From: Zygnema cylindricum
Lineage: Eukaryota > Streptophyta > Zygnematophyceae > Zygnematales > Zygnemataceae
Assembly: GCA_037447655.1 (NCBI GenBank)
Contig: JBBHKE010002360.1
Location: 347,091 to 411,090 of the forward strand
DNA: 64,000 bases
Reading direction: 5' to 3'
Part shown: one piece after another, positions 23,928 to 35,489 of the stretch
Layout: each line of letters opens with the position of its first letter
How positions within the stretch are numbered: position 1 is the stretch's first letter
Notes under the pieces: generated by a model
Told to the model about the DNA's origin: nothing
Databases searched by the model: none
What the model saw: only the letters and a program-made list of their open reading frames with translations
Translations under genes and position numbers: made by a program

Positions 23928-26064
23928 GGTTTGGCCCACCATCTAGGGTGCCCATATTCAATGGAGTTGGCTTCATATACTGGGATAGTATGATGATAGG
24001 AGCTCTATGTGAGAAAAGGTTTTTGGGAATAGTGAGTGGACGGGTGAGGCGTCCATCCTGTCTAGGGATACCTCTAGGGTTTACGAAGGCAGATTCATTA
24101 GAGATGTAGATCCATTTTCAACAAAGGAGACAAAAGAAGGAGAGGTGGTGGAGAAAGGAAAGGAGAAGGAGATGACCACACCAATAGTAAATGGTTCGGC
24201 ATTCATGTCACCTATTCCGAGGAACGAGGAGAATGATACTAAAACCTGGGACTTCAACAATATGGCGGCAAAGCACTTCATCCTCTGCCACCTAACTCAA
24301 GGACTTGCATGTTCTCATTTGTAGGTAGAAAGGGCATCCGATCTTTGCATGGCTCTCAAAGAGATGTACCGAAGTGGTACAATTCAGCAACAACAGTTGG
24401 TTAATCAGATAGTTAAAGAGTACGTATACAAAGGGGAGAAAATGTTGCATTTTTGCAATGAGCTTGCTACACTTTTCATGGAGCTAGAAAGTGCTAGAAA
24501 ATATTTTAGTGAAAAAGAAAAGGTTAACTGTATACTGATGAAGTTACCCGATAAGTTCGAGAACATAGAGAATCGTGTGCAGGACTTGTCGGACTCAAGG
24601 TGGATATAGAACTCAATGGTAAGAATGATTATCGTTTGGGAGAATACAATTAAGATCCAAATGGGAGGAAAGAGTGGGCAAGCCTTGGCAGCTGGGACCA
24701 ACAGGAGGAACAAGGATATCCGGAGACCGGTGGGAAATTATGGAGTGGGGGAGCAGAAAAATCAGACCGACGAGTTCGGACCAAGGGCTCCGAAGGGTTT
24801 ATGTCATTTCTGTAAGAGACCAGGGCACTATATGGCGGAGTGCACTAAACTAACCAAGCTTCAGTTAAAGGAGGGACAGACCGGTGACCCCCAAGAGGAA
24901 AGAAAAAGGCCGTTGTGACACAGGTACATGAGGTGGAATTCAAAGACGAGGACGATGAGCTCCTATTGGATGAGGAGTTAGAAGCGACGAGCGAGGTAGA
25001 AATTCCACGAAAGCAGAAATGTGTTTCCGGTGGATTGAAGGGTGAAGCAAGCTGGATTGTATATCCAGGTGCCTCTATGCACATGTGTAAGGATAAACAC
25101 TTGTTCACTAAGATAAGAAAGATTCCAACAGTTGAGATAGAGTACGGGGATGGGAGGATAGTCACTACTACTCTTCTAGGATCAGTAGATCCGATAGTGT
25201 TGGTAAAGGAAAGACATCAATAGTTACATTCTCCGATGTATAGTTTATCCCGGAGCTGAACAAAAACCTCATCTCTACGTCTGTATTAGATGATAAGGGT
25301 TTTGATACTAGCACTAGGAAAGGAGTCTTTACTGCTAGTTTTGAGGAGGAAGTTTATTTCCCCGCTGAAAAAGGTAGCCAAGGGATGTTTAGGCTGATTT
25401 TAAGCAATGAAAAGAAGAAAATTTATTATGCTGGTGTTCATGATATAATGATGTGGCATAAGAGGCTTGGGCATGTGAATCTAGATAAGCTAAGAGAGAT
25501 GAAAAGATGGGAGTGGTGGAAGAAATTCAGTTCACTGAGAGTGAGAATCTAAGTGATTGAAGTAGATGTGCTAAAGGTAAAGCACACAGATTGCCCTTTC
25601 CCAAAACAACCACCTATAGGGGAGAAAAAATTCTAGATTTAGTACACACATATATTTGGGGACCGATGAAAGTGCCCTCACCGGGGGGAAAGAGATTTAT
25701 GATGACTATCACTGATGATTGGTCTCAATATTCCAGGGTTTATTTTTTGAAAAACAAGTCTGAAGCTCAAGATTGTTTTAGACAATATAAAGCATGGAGC
25801 GAAAAACTCCATGACACTCCAATCAAGAGAGTAAGGAGTGACAATGCAGGAGAGTATACTTCTAGCCAGTTTGAGGATTTTCTGAGGGAAGATGGAGTCC
25901 AACACCAAAAGACAATTCCAGAAAACCCAGAACAGAATGGGGTAGCTGAAAGATTAAAAAGGACACTAAGTGATAGTGTTAGAAGTATGTTGTCGGACAA
26001 GAAGATAGGAAAAAGGTTTTGGGCCGAAAGAATGAACTGCTCTAATTACCTCAAAAATAAAGTT
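23928..26064 (+). pseudogene. Cop7 gag, protease and integrase 5' part
   Basis: The primer site is shortened (GGTTTGGCCCACC). Gag begins with VPIFNGVGFIYWDSMM and breaks frame near 24060; a better-kept gag block follows at 24349-24609. The zinc knuckle CHFCKRPGHYMAEC is intact at about 24798-24845. The protease site reads YPGAS (about 25060-25075) instead of DSGAS, so the catalytic aspartate is lost. The integrase zinc domain lies at about 25300-25590. The core at 25591-26064 has LVHTYIWGP (first Asp replaced by Tyr), RSDNAGEYTS and NGVAERLKRTL. Coding stops at the foreign insertion at 26066. Confidence 0.88.
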
Positions 26065-26065
26065 A

Positions 26066-27508
26066 TGTCGTGCATGTGAAAAACGAAATGATAAACATGC
26101 AACACAATCAACCGCAAAATAAAAGAATAAAGAAATCAGCAAAAAAATGTCGTGACATAGCAGAGAATTGGTAGCCGAAATTTGTACAGGCAGCAAACAA
26201 CTAATAAACAAATCACAAGAAAAGGAAAAGTTAGGGTGAGAGAGGAAGCTAGGAGGCTCAGTTTACAATTTCAAGAGCACATAAATATTAAGCCAACGGA
26301 TAGCTACTAGGCTCCTTGGTCAATTTATATTCCTTAGAAGAGTTCAATAAATAAAGATTTAACTCAATATCACAACACACAAACTGAAACTGTAGCAAAC
26401 TGCGAGCAAATCTGAGATAACCAGATTTAGTCACACACGAAAAATACGAGGAAAGCCAACCCTGAGATAACCAGATTTAGTCACACACGAAACATACGAG
26501 GAAAGCCAACCCTAATCCACTATCACGCAGTAAACCACACAAGCAAACCCAAAACTGTCCAATCACAATCCAAGGTTCAGCAACAGCCTGAGAAAGAAGA
26601 CCAAACAGCAATCCATTTGATAAGACGCAAGAAAAAATGAAGCGAAACCAGTTAGGCTTCGGCGTGAGCCGCGTAGATTAATTTGTACGGCACGTTTACA
26701 GAAAAAAAAAAGTAAGAGCTAAGCAGCAGAACGCTTAATGACCTGAAAAATAGTCACTAAAACTATCCTGACAATTTCACAAGAAAAATCCTCAAAGTTC
26801 AGGTCAAATCTTCTGAAATGAGAATTCCTGTGCTCTTGAAATTGTGAGCACACAATTCTCCTAAAATTCGCTAAGTATGAAGTCTACAGCTGAGCGCCTA
26901 ACCTACTGCAAATACATGCGTTCTATGTAGTTGCCTGCGCCTAGTTTGGATTCTGGCCAATAGGCTACCAGAATCGTCTGCCTTACGTTACAAAATCTAC
27001 AGGTTACGGATAAAAACCCTTCCTATGCTATATGTCAATGTGTGAGACCTCCAAGGGTCCACGACTTAAAATGGACCAATCGCGTCACCGTGCGCAGTTC
27101 GAATCGCAATCGTTCGTTTGTCTGATCATCTGCGGCTGTAGATGCGTGTTCGAATTCGCGCCGATCCTGACATATTTCCGGGTTGGCGCTTTAGTTCCCA
27201 AATTGTACTTACGAAATTTAGACTTGTTCGCATAAATTCCGGCGCCAAACGAATAGACGTACGGACTTCAAAATGTTCGCGGGTTTTACGTCGCTTGACG
27301 ACTTTGCGTACAGAATCCAATTTTTCCGTGGGTTTTACGGTGTCAACAAAAAATATGTACGGTTTTGTCGCCACCGAAACATACCAGAATACAAATTGGT
27401 GTGGCGTTAGTTTATACGAACCGTTTACATGAGGATCAAATATATAAATAATGCAGCTAGGATGTGATTAAATATAATTAAAATGCAGCGACGCGATGCG
27501 GCATGACA
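26066..27508. mobile_element. 1.44 kb insertion in Cop7 integrase, probably a solo LTR of unknown family
   Basis: The ends are inverted: TGTCGTGC at 26066 and GCATGACA at 27501-27508, seven of eight bases complementary and with TG/CA termini. A 4-bp repeat AGTT flanks a frame one base earlier (26061-26064 and 27508-27511), so the exact edges are uncertain. No coding domain is visible. A 50-bp unit is repeated in tandem at 26412-26511 with one difference. On the minus strand a TATA-like TTATTTATATATTTG stands about 60 bases from the right end, which would suit an LTR read leftward. A non-autonomous DNA transposon is the alternative. Confidence 0.5.
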
Positions 27509-29706
27509 GTTCTTACTTCAACTATAAAAGATCAAACACCTTATGAGAGATGGACAGGCCGGAAACCAGGCATATCTCACTTAAAGGTTTTTGGCAGTCA
27601 AGTATTCAGTCTAGATACAGATCGGTCTAATTGGAAGCTAGATCCTAAAGGAAAACCGGGATACTTATTAGGATATGATGAGGATGTTAAAGGATATAGA
27701 GTTTATGATCTTAAATGGGAAGATATAATCTTGGTAAGGCATCTAGTAGTTATGGATGAAGGAAAGTCCGTGGATCCTTTCAAGTATACAAAGTCACTAA
27801 AAATAAGATTTGAGTCTGAAAATTCCGATGACTTTGAACTTTCTAACTATCTAGGTTTTAGAGAAAGTGACATTCTAGCAGGTACAAATCAGACCGAAAA
27901 CGACTCGGCTGTAGAAACTCCTGTGACAACTCTACCCGAAGCAAAAGACGTGATGGAAATTGATTCAGAATCATAGGATAGGGGAGAAGCTGAGATTGTT
28001 CGAAAGAACCCACGAAAACCATCTATTCCGACCACAGATTTTGAGGGGGGGAGGAGAAGTAGTAAAGATTACAAGAAAAAGGGGTTAATACCAAGGTAAC
28101 AAAACTATCTCATCAAGATGAACCTCAAACTTATTGAGAGGCGATGACTTGTTCAGAAAGGAACTGGTGGAAGACAGCCATCAATGAGGAGATGGCCTCA
28201 ATTATGGCAGTCGATACTTGGGAGCTAGTGGATTGTCCACCTAACCAAAAACCAATCGGTTGTAAGTGGGTTTTTCAAATTAAAACTGAACCCGGATAAC
28301 ACCATTGAGCGTTACAAAGCCTCATTAGTGGCAAAAAGACTTACACTGAAAGAAGGAATCGACTACGAGGAAACCTTTGCCCTGGTCGTCAGATTTCCCT
28401 CCGTCAGCATACTTCTCAGTCTAGCAGCAGCCGAAGACATGGAGGTGCACCAGATGGACATCAAGACAGCCTTTTTGCATGGAGAATTGGAAGAGGAGAT
28501 CTTCATGCTAAAATCCGAAGGATTTGTGGAGAAAGGAGAGGAGAGTAAGGTATGCTGGCTGATTAAATCCCTTTACAGTTTGAAACAGGCGCCTCGACAG
28601 TGGAATAAGAAACTTGATGAGTTTCTTACCGGTCTGTGATATATTCGGATCAGCTCAAATAACTCAACCTATGTTTTTGAAGATGAGGAAGGTATTATAT
28701 TTATTGCAGTTTATGTTGATGATTTAGTTGTTTTAAGTAAATCAATGGAAAAAATTAATAAAGTGAAAATCGATCTTAAAGGGAGATTTGAAATGAAGGA
28801 TATGGGAAAAGCAAAATATATTTTGGGAATTCAAGTAGAGAGAGACCGAAAAAGAAAAATTATAAGATTGACTCAAAAAGAAATAATAGGGAACATGCAG
28901 AAAAAATTCAGATGGATAAAGCGAATAGTTGTACAACTCCAATGGAGTTGAAGAAGGGAAGTGAGGGGAGTGAGGAAAAATGAGTCATAATCTTAGATGA
29001 GGAATTAAGTCCTGAAGAACAGAAGTTCATGCAGACTATTCTTTTCAGGCAAGTAGTGGGAAGCCTAATTTATTTTATGAATTGTACCCGGCCGGATTTA
29101 GCTCCAGCTGTAGGAGTGCTGAGTAGAAGTCTAAATGCTCCCACTTAAAAGGATTGGGAGGCAGCTAAGAGAGTCTTTAGATGTTTGGTAGCAACTAGGG
29201 ATCTATGGTTACATTTGGGTGGGGAGAATACTGACATCACTACTTGGAGTGATGCCAGTTATGATGATGCTCCGATGAGGAGATGTACTTCTGGATATGT
29301 ATTATATGTGGGTGATGGGGCTTGTTGTTGGAGTAGCAAACAGCAAAAGGTTATTGCTCAATCCACCATGGAGGCTGAGTATATGGCCTCTTGCTCTACT
29401 GTAAATGAATTGATATAGGTCAAAGCTTTGCTTGGTGAGCTTGGTCACTTTAAGAGTGGTGTGCATAATTTTTTTTGTGGTAATCTGGTTGCAATCGCTA
29501 TTTATGCCAATCCTAAACATCATTTTAAAGCTAAACACATAGACATTAGACTCAGCTTTGTTAGAGAGAAAGTAGAAAACAAAATAATCAGTTTAGAGTA
29601 CCGACCAAATAGTGAGATGGTAGCAGATATGATGACCAAACTTGTGCCTTCCCCTAAACTAATTTTCTGCAGGGAGAAGTGTGGTCTGAAATTAAAAATT
29701 GACTAG
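27509..29706 (+). pseudogene. Cop7 integrase C-terminus, RT and RNase H
   Basis: Resumes at LTSTIKDQTPYERW and continues HLKVFGSQVFSLDTD, GKPGYLLGYDEDVKGYRVYDL and the acidic linker to about 27976. RT starts near 28200 (GCKWVF, then [31 protein letters not shown]) with an intact YVDD at 28712-28723. RNase H has WSDASYDDAPMRRCTSGYVLYVG (29185-29418) and ends with DMMTKLVPSPK before a stop at about 29704. At least five stops or frame changes are visible. The polypurine tract AAAATAAGGGGAG follows. Confidence 0.88.
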
Positions 29707-29719
29707 AAAATAAGGGGAG

Positions 29720-30783
29720 TGTAGAAATCGATGGTTATTTTATTATTTTCTAGGTCTAAATTGGAATATAGAATGAAGCCGAGGAAGTCTGCCTCTAACT
29801 TCTCTCTCCAACTCCCACACTTGTTGCAGTCACTGAGAAGTTGGGAAGGGAGCTAGAGCCATGGTTACCTAGGTTGTCCAGAGGTTTACGGGAAATAGAT
29901 TAGTTAATTTATTTATAGGTAGGTTTATTTACTAAAATGTGTATGTCGGTAACACGATTTGATCTTGGTACTTGCCGACTGTCAGAACGTCGGTAGCCGG
30001 TAGACTTAGCCGTTAAATCTAGAAGTTACGATACATACTGTTGGGTTTGATAATTGTTTAAATGTTAAGACGTAAGAAAATTCATTTAACGGCGGATGTT
30101 TACGGTTACACAGATCCCGTTATGTAAACGTACGGATTTTGGTATAGACAAGAAACAAGTACCGCACATTTTGTTTATTTTACGAAACAAATACCGCACA
30201 AGCATTTATGACGACTACGATTAAAATTTGCATTCAATCGGACGGCCGAAAAGAAAGTCGAGATCGCGGAAGAGATTTTCGGCGGTTTGTGGTCATCCCC
30301 ACATCGGATGACATGTGGCACGATTACGTTGGATCGCGGCATCTCCGCGGATTACGGGACCGAATCCGGATATGACATGTGTCGACATTAAGGCCATGTT
30401 GTACAAATTCCGTACATAAAGTACACCAGCAGCTGTACTTTAATGTACAGCAGTGTAATATGATTGGTGCTGTACACCATTAAATAGAGTTTGTGAGAGA
30501 GATAAGACTTAGAAAAATTGGTAGATAAGACCCTCTCTCCCAGAGAGCTTCTATACAAAAGGTCAACTTTGACCCTCTATAACTTACTGCTCAAGGGAGC
30601 AAATTCAGAATTTTTTTTTGATATTGACTCAAGGGAGTTTTGCCTTCACAAGGTTGAAGGTGGTTAGAGCTTTTGTTTGCCTGGGTGGATGTTATTCGTG
30701 CTGAATGACAAAGGGGTCAGGGTTATCCTAGAGGCTTCGTGTGAGCTGCTTACTCTGGAACCTATGGACGTCTCAGAGTTGCA
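29720..30783 (+). repeat. Cop7 3' LTR
   Basis: Starts TGTAGAAATCGATGG and ends ...TCTCAGAGTTGCA; 1064 bp. It aligns along its whole length with the 5' LTR at 22865, with scattered substitutions. The hairpin is at about 29778-29875 and the GTAC-rich block at about 30405-30475 with ATGATTGG at about 30460. Confidence 0.9.
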
Positions 30784-30788
30784 ATCTT

Positions 30789-33700
30789 AATGTCTATCTG
30801 GTGTATTTCCATGTCTTCCGCTGTTGCCAGACTGAGGAGAATCCTTACTGATGGGAACCGAACAACTAGAGCAAAGGTCTCCTCATAGTCAATCCCGTCT
30901 TTTTGGGTGAACCCGTTCGCTACGAATCGAGCCTTATATCTTTCAATGGTATTATCTGGGTTGAGTTTTAGTTTAAATACCCATTAACACCCAATAGGTT
31001 TTTATGTTTGGAGGACAATCCACTAGTTCCCAAGTATTTGCTTCCATGATAGAAGCCATCTCATCATTTATGGCTCTAATCCATCTTTCTTTCTCAGAAC
31101 TATTCACTGCCTACGAGTAAGACTGATGCTCATCTGGATGAAATAGCTTAGTTACCTTATGAGCGACCTGTTTTTCTTGTATCTTTTTGCTGCTTCTTGT
31201 AACAAGGTTATAAGGTTGAGTACTTAGTGGCTAGAAAGTAGGCTGCTATACTTGCGGTTGCAAAACAGCCCAGCTGCGATTCCAGATTAGCGCAACATAG
31301 CAGCATAGCAACTTAGTAGAATAACGTAGCGCAGCATATCAACGCTCATAGCACTATAGCAACGCCGCGGAAAGTAGATTTTACCGTATAGTTCTTGAAG
31401 AATATTGTGGATAGATCTCGGTTGACTGCGAAGGTCCACGTGTACATTTGTACAGTATTTGGTTAACTAGCAGTTAGTTTAAATAGTGAGACAGACGTAG
31501 TACGAGAGAGACTCTTTTGAGTAGACCTTCGCAGCGAGCGCCGAATTTTGTAATCCTCTCTTGAGTAATAAAGCGCAATCTTGTCTGTTATTGTTGTGTG
31601 CGCCTGCTGTTGCTACGGGAAGATCTTTGGAGCTTTCCGCTGTGCATCGTGGTGTATTGCTGTGCCTATAATCCCTGTCCCTTTTACACTTCTCCTTCCT
31701 CCCTCAAACTCCAAAGCTGGAATGGATGGAAATCTTGGGTTTCTTCTCACTGTCTCATCGGCTCCCTTGTACATGGAAACCGGTTCTGGTCCCGCTTCTG
31801 CTATCTCCTCCGAGTTCATAGGAGTAAATGAGGTTTCCGGTGAGTCTTATGTATCTCGGATCTCCCCTGAACCTGCAATCACGGTTTCACTCATGTCTCT
31901 TTCGGGAACGATCGAGTTCTCCTCACTTTCGGACTCGGATCTGATTTTTATCTTCTTTGTATATTTGAAGGGATCAAATGACTTTCTTTCATCCATGACA
32001 ACTAGGTGTTTGACCATGATGATATCCTTCTTTGCTAAGACATAAACTCTATACCCCTTAACATCCTTATCATATCTCACAAAGTATCCAAGGTTTCCTT
32101 TAGCATCTAGTTTCCAGTTTTTCCTATCTGTGTCAAAACTGTAAACTTGGCTACCAAACACTTTAAGGTGTGAAATATCTGGTTTCCTTCCAACCCATGT
32201 CTTATAAGGTGTCACTCCTTTTAAAGTTGAGGTAAGGAATCTATTTTTAATGTAGTTCGCACAGTTCATTGGCTCTGCCCAAAATCTCTTTCCTATTTTC
32301 TTGTAGGCCAACATACTGCATGCACTATCTCTTAGTGTTCGATTCAACCTCTCAGTTACCCCATTTTGTTCAAGGCTATATTTTACAGTTTTCAGTTGCT
32401 GTACTCCCTTATCTCTCAGATATTCCTTAAACTAATTAGAGGTATATTCCCATCATTATCACTCGTTATCCTTTTAACGGGGGTTTCATGCAACTTCTCA
32501 CTCCATGCTTTATATTCTTTGAAGTAAGTTGATGCTTTATACTTTGTTTTTAAAAAGTATACTCTAAAGTATCTAGACCAGTCATCGGTTATTGTCATCA
32601 TAAACCTTTTTCGTCCAACCGAAGGTACTTTTGCAGGTCCCCAAATCTGTGTGGACCAAATCTAATACTTTCTCACCTCTATATGTGGCGGCTTTGGGAA
32701 AGGGAAGTCTGTGAGCCTTACTTTGAGCATAGCCACTACAATCATCCATCATTTCATTATCCCCAAACTGAATGCCTTCTACTACCCCAAGATTTTTCAT
32801 TTCCCTCAACGTATCAAAATGTACATGCCCCACCCGCTTATGCCAAATCATCAACTTTGGAACAACAACATAGTAAGCATTCTTCTTTTCATTACTCAGG
32901 TTAAGCCTAAACATTCCTTGGCTACCTTTATCTATCGTGAAGTAAACTTCATCCCCATACTTAGCTGTAAAGACACCCTTTCTGGTGAAGGTATCAAACT
33001 CTTTGTCATCTAACACAGACGTAAAGACAAGATTTTTACTCAGGTGAGAAGGTAGAGTACATTTGAGAATGTAAGTATAGAAGTCATACCCTCCACTAAG
33101 ACTTTCAGATCTACTGATCCCGCTAGATCTGTAGTAACCACTCTCCCATCCCCATACTCTATCTCTACAGTAAGGATCTTTCTTAGCTTAGTGAAGAGTT
33201 CCTTATCACGACACATATGCATGGATGCACCTGAGTCGATGATCCATCATTCCTGTGGAGCCTCCCAAATTGCTCCAATGGCACATTTTTGTCTACGAGG
33301 GATCTCCTTCTCCTCCAGATTCTCTTGAAAAGCTCCTATCCTCGTGTGGAGACTCATCTCGATTTCTCGTCCGCTTTGTAACCACAAGGGCATTTTCTTC
33401 CCTTCGAAAGAATCCCCTCCACGGATCTCTTGGAGCCTCAGCTCCACCAGCTTGACACAATTTGCGATGAAGTGTCCTAGTTTTTTGCAAAAATGACAAA
33501 GACCCTTTGGGGGCCTCTGTCCTCCAGAATGATCTCTTTCCCTTTTGTACAGTTTCTTCGGGTCCTTCCCCCATCGGTCCCCTCTTGTTGCTAGAGCTTG
33601 AATGCTCTTTCCTCCTCTATTAATCTTTATTGTGTTTTCCTGCACAAGTATCATCCTGACCACTGTGTTCCATTTCAATGAACTATCAGCCATTTCCTAT

Positions 33701-34350
33701 ACCCGGTGCACAATGTTCTCGTACTCATCTGGTAACTTCATGATAAGGGTGTTAACTTTCGTTTTAATTGTACCAGTCCATCCAGCACTTTCCATCTCCA
33801 TATATAAACAAAAAAGATCATTACAGTAATCTAACATCTTTCCTTCTTTGTAAGTGTAACTCACTAGCTTTTACTCAGCCAACTGGAGCTTCTAAATAGT
33901 TCCAACTCTATAAATATCCACCAAACTCACCCACAACTCCTCGGCCTTGTAAATGTGAAGATGAGGAGTGGCCAAGGCTTGAGTGAGGTGCCTCAGAATG
34001 AAGTTCTTGGCAGCCATGTTTACATCCTCCCACATTCGAGTATCGTTCTCCGCGATCTTCACGGTCGTCGATCCCGAGACTGTGGCAATAGGAGTGAGGG
34101 GTGTCTCCTTCCCTTTCCCCATTTTAAACAAACTGTTGTGCCCATCATCTACCTCCTCCGTTGAGGCAGCCGTTGCAGCTGGAAACCTTACTCCTCCAAA
34201 TCCTTGTGGAGTTCCGAAGGTGGACGTTTCACTTATCCACTGACGATACCCCAGTATCGTTTTTCGCACAAAGCTCCCATCATCATGGTTTCCCAATAGA
34301 TGAATCCAGATCCATTGAAGGTGGGTACCCTAGAGGGTGGGCCCATAACC
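30789..34350 (-). pseudogene. Cop6 gag-pol, proximal part (gag, PR, IN, RT start)
   Basis: Read leftward from the primer site 34336-34350, an exact complement of the recalled tRNA-iMet anticodon arm. Gag begins MGPPSRVPTFNGSGFIYW at the ATG within that site, with an early stop and frameshift, and continues at 33892-34296. The zinc knuckle CHFCKKLGHFIANC is near 33470-33510 and the protease motif DSGASMHMC near 33205-33245. The integrase zinc domain is at 32582-33016 (CSGYAQSKAH) and the core at about 32340-32600. The integrase C-terminus and linker lie at 31847-32347. After sLTR-2 the linker resumes (QVAHKVTKLS), then RT starts with [15 protein letters not shown]. Multiple frameshifts occur. 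Confidence 0.9.
31198..31688 (+). mobile_element. sLTR-2: solo LTR of the TGTAACAAGG family
   Basis: 491 bp, TGTAACAAGGTTATAAGG to ...CCCTTTTACA, with TGTAA/TTACA inverted ends, flanked by CTTCT at 31193-31197 and 31689-31693. It interrupts the FEGGRRSSKK block of Cop6's IN-RT linker. A TATA-like TTTAAATAG stands near 31472 and an AATAAA signal near 31567, the order expected for an LTR promoter and poly(A) site. It contains AGCGCAGC/GCATAGCAAC motifs also seen in Cop5's LTR. No copy of its internal region is present in the window. Confidence 0.92.
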
Positions 34351-35399
34351 TGTAATTATGTGTCCTCCATTGGACCACAGAATACAGGAAGCCTCTAGAT
34401 AGTATTTAACAAACCAACTTCAAGCCACAACCACTGCTGTCCTAGAAGGCAAAATGACAGTTTAATTGTACCCCTATGCAGCTTGGACTCCCTTGAGTTC
34501 GTAGCAAAAAGAATCACTGAAAACGGCCAACCGTCGGATAAGATATGAGGCAGTAAATATGCCAATTTATACAAACTCTCAAAGGGAGAGGTGACTACCA
34601 ACCAAAAATTTCTAAGTCGTGATTCCCTCTAATAACTTCTATCTACTAAAGTACGGACCAATCAGATTACTGTACCGTACCAAAAAATACTACTGCCGGT
34701 GTACCTTTTGTACAGCCTATGTACGACAAGGCTATTAAGCTGACGTGTGTCTGCTTTTCACTCGTCCGTACATTCCTCGGAATTCCCATGACCGAATGTC
34801 ATCTCTCCACGTGGCTCCAGGTCATGCCACGTCACAAAACGCCAAAGTGACCACTCCGGGATTTCGGCGATGATGTGCGCCGTTGGATTTGCAGCGAGAC
34901 GCAATCTTAGCCGTTATAAATACTCGCGCGACATTTGTTTCACTGTCGAAACAAAATGCGTGGTATCCGTTTTGAAATAGAATCGTACTTCGTAGTTTCA
35001 ATAAAATTGTATCTATGGATGCCGTATACAGTTTTAGTTAAATGGATTTGTTCCTCCCTAAATATATATATATATATATATATCTATCACATAATATATC
35101 ATTTAGCATTGGTCCTAGTCTAATAGGATAAAGCTGACCGCTATCGGCCAACTTGACGAACCGCAGGTACCCCGCTCAAATCCCGGGTCCGTCAGGTATA
35201 TTTTTAGTAGCCTACTAAAGATAACTGCCTGTTGAACAAAGGCACCCATTGATCAACCACCCTCTCTACCCTTCACTGACTACAGCAAGTATGGGTGCTA
35301 GAGAGAGGAGGTGGAGGTAGGTTGCCCGTCCTTTTCTTTTCTTTTATACTAACATATTTCAACCTAGAAAATACTCTAGAAATCTATTAATTTTCAACA
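34351..35399 (-). repeat. Cop6 5' LTR
   Basis: 1049 bp, aligned end to end with the 3' LTR at 20574-21607. It ends ...CATAATTACA at 34351 against the primer site. A (TA)n run lies at about 35062-35083, the hairpin at about 35241-35325, the GTAC cluster at about 34654-34735 and the ACGT pair at about 34808-34835. It retains a 12-base stretch near 34740 missing from the 3' copy. Confidence 0.92.
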
Positions 35400-35404
35400 G
35401 TTTA

Positions 35405-35484
35405 GAGCTGCGATGTCAGACTTAGCGCAGCATGGCAGTATAGCAGTGAGAAAAAAAGAGGACTAAAGGTTTCCAAAAATAACA
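35405..35484 (-). repeat. Cop5 5' LTR remnant, right piece
   Basis: Continues the piece ending at 20573 and matches Cop5's 3' LTR at about 18790-18873 (GCTGCGATGTCAGACTTAGC, then GGTTTCCAAAAATAACA). Its outer edge at 35484 is the LTR start, TGTTATTTTTGG on the minus strand. Confidence 0.82.
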
Positions 35485-35489
35485 CTAGC

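Larger units (their letters stand above)
22865..30783 (+). mobile_element. Cop7: full-span copia element inserted in Cop6 RT
   Basis: Plus-strand element with two LTRs of about 1063 bp. It interrupts Cop6's DIKTAFLNGE codons. The flanks are CTCTT (22860-22864) and ATCTT (30784-30788), a 5-bp duplication with one mismatch. Its integrase carries a further 1.44 kb insertion. The coding region has many stops, so the copy is dead. Confidence 0.9.
20574..35399 (-). mobile_element. Cop6: full-span copia element with two later insertions
   Basis: Minus-strand element with both LTRs and an exact 5-bp flanking repeat GTTTA (20569-20573 and 35400-35404). It sits in Cop5's 5' LTR: the sequence on either side of it aligns to one continuous piece of Cop5's 3' LTR. 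Its RT is split by Cop7 (22865-30783) and its IN-RT linker by solo LTR sLTR-2 (31198-31688). The LTRs differ by roughly 5% by eye, plus a 12-base gap. Confidence 0.93.
17876..35484 (-). mobile_element. Cop5: distinct copia element inserted in Cop4 gag, internally deleted
   Basis: Minus-strand element with its 3' LTR on the left (17876-18873), pol remnant to about 20518, and a short 5' LTR remnant (20519-20573 plus 35405-35484) split by Cop6. Gag, protease and most of integrase are missing. Its flanks are GTAGG (17871-17875) and CTAGC (35485-35489). Each differs by one base from GTAGC, and joining the host halves through GTAGC keeps the Cop4 gag frame open. I therefore read them as a decayed target-site duplication. 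Confidence 0.8.
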
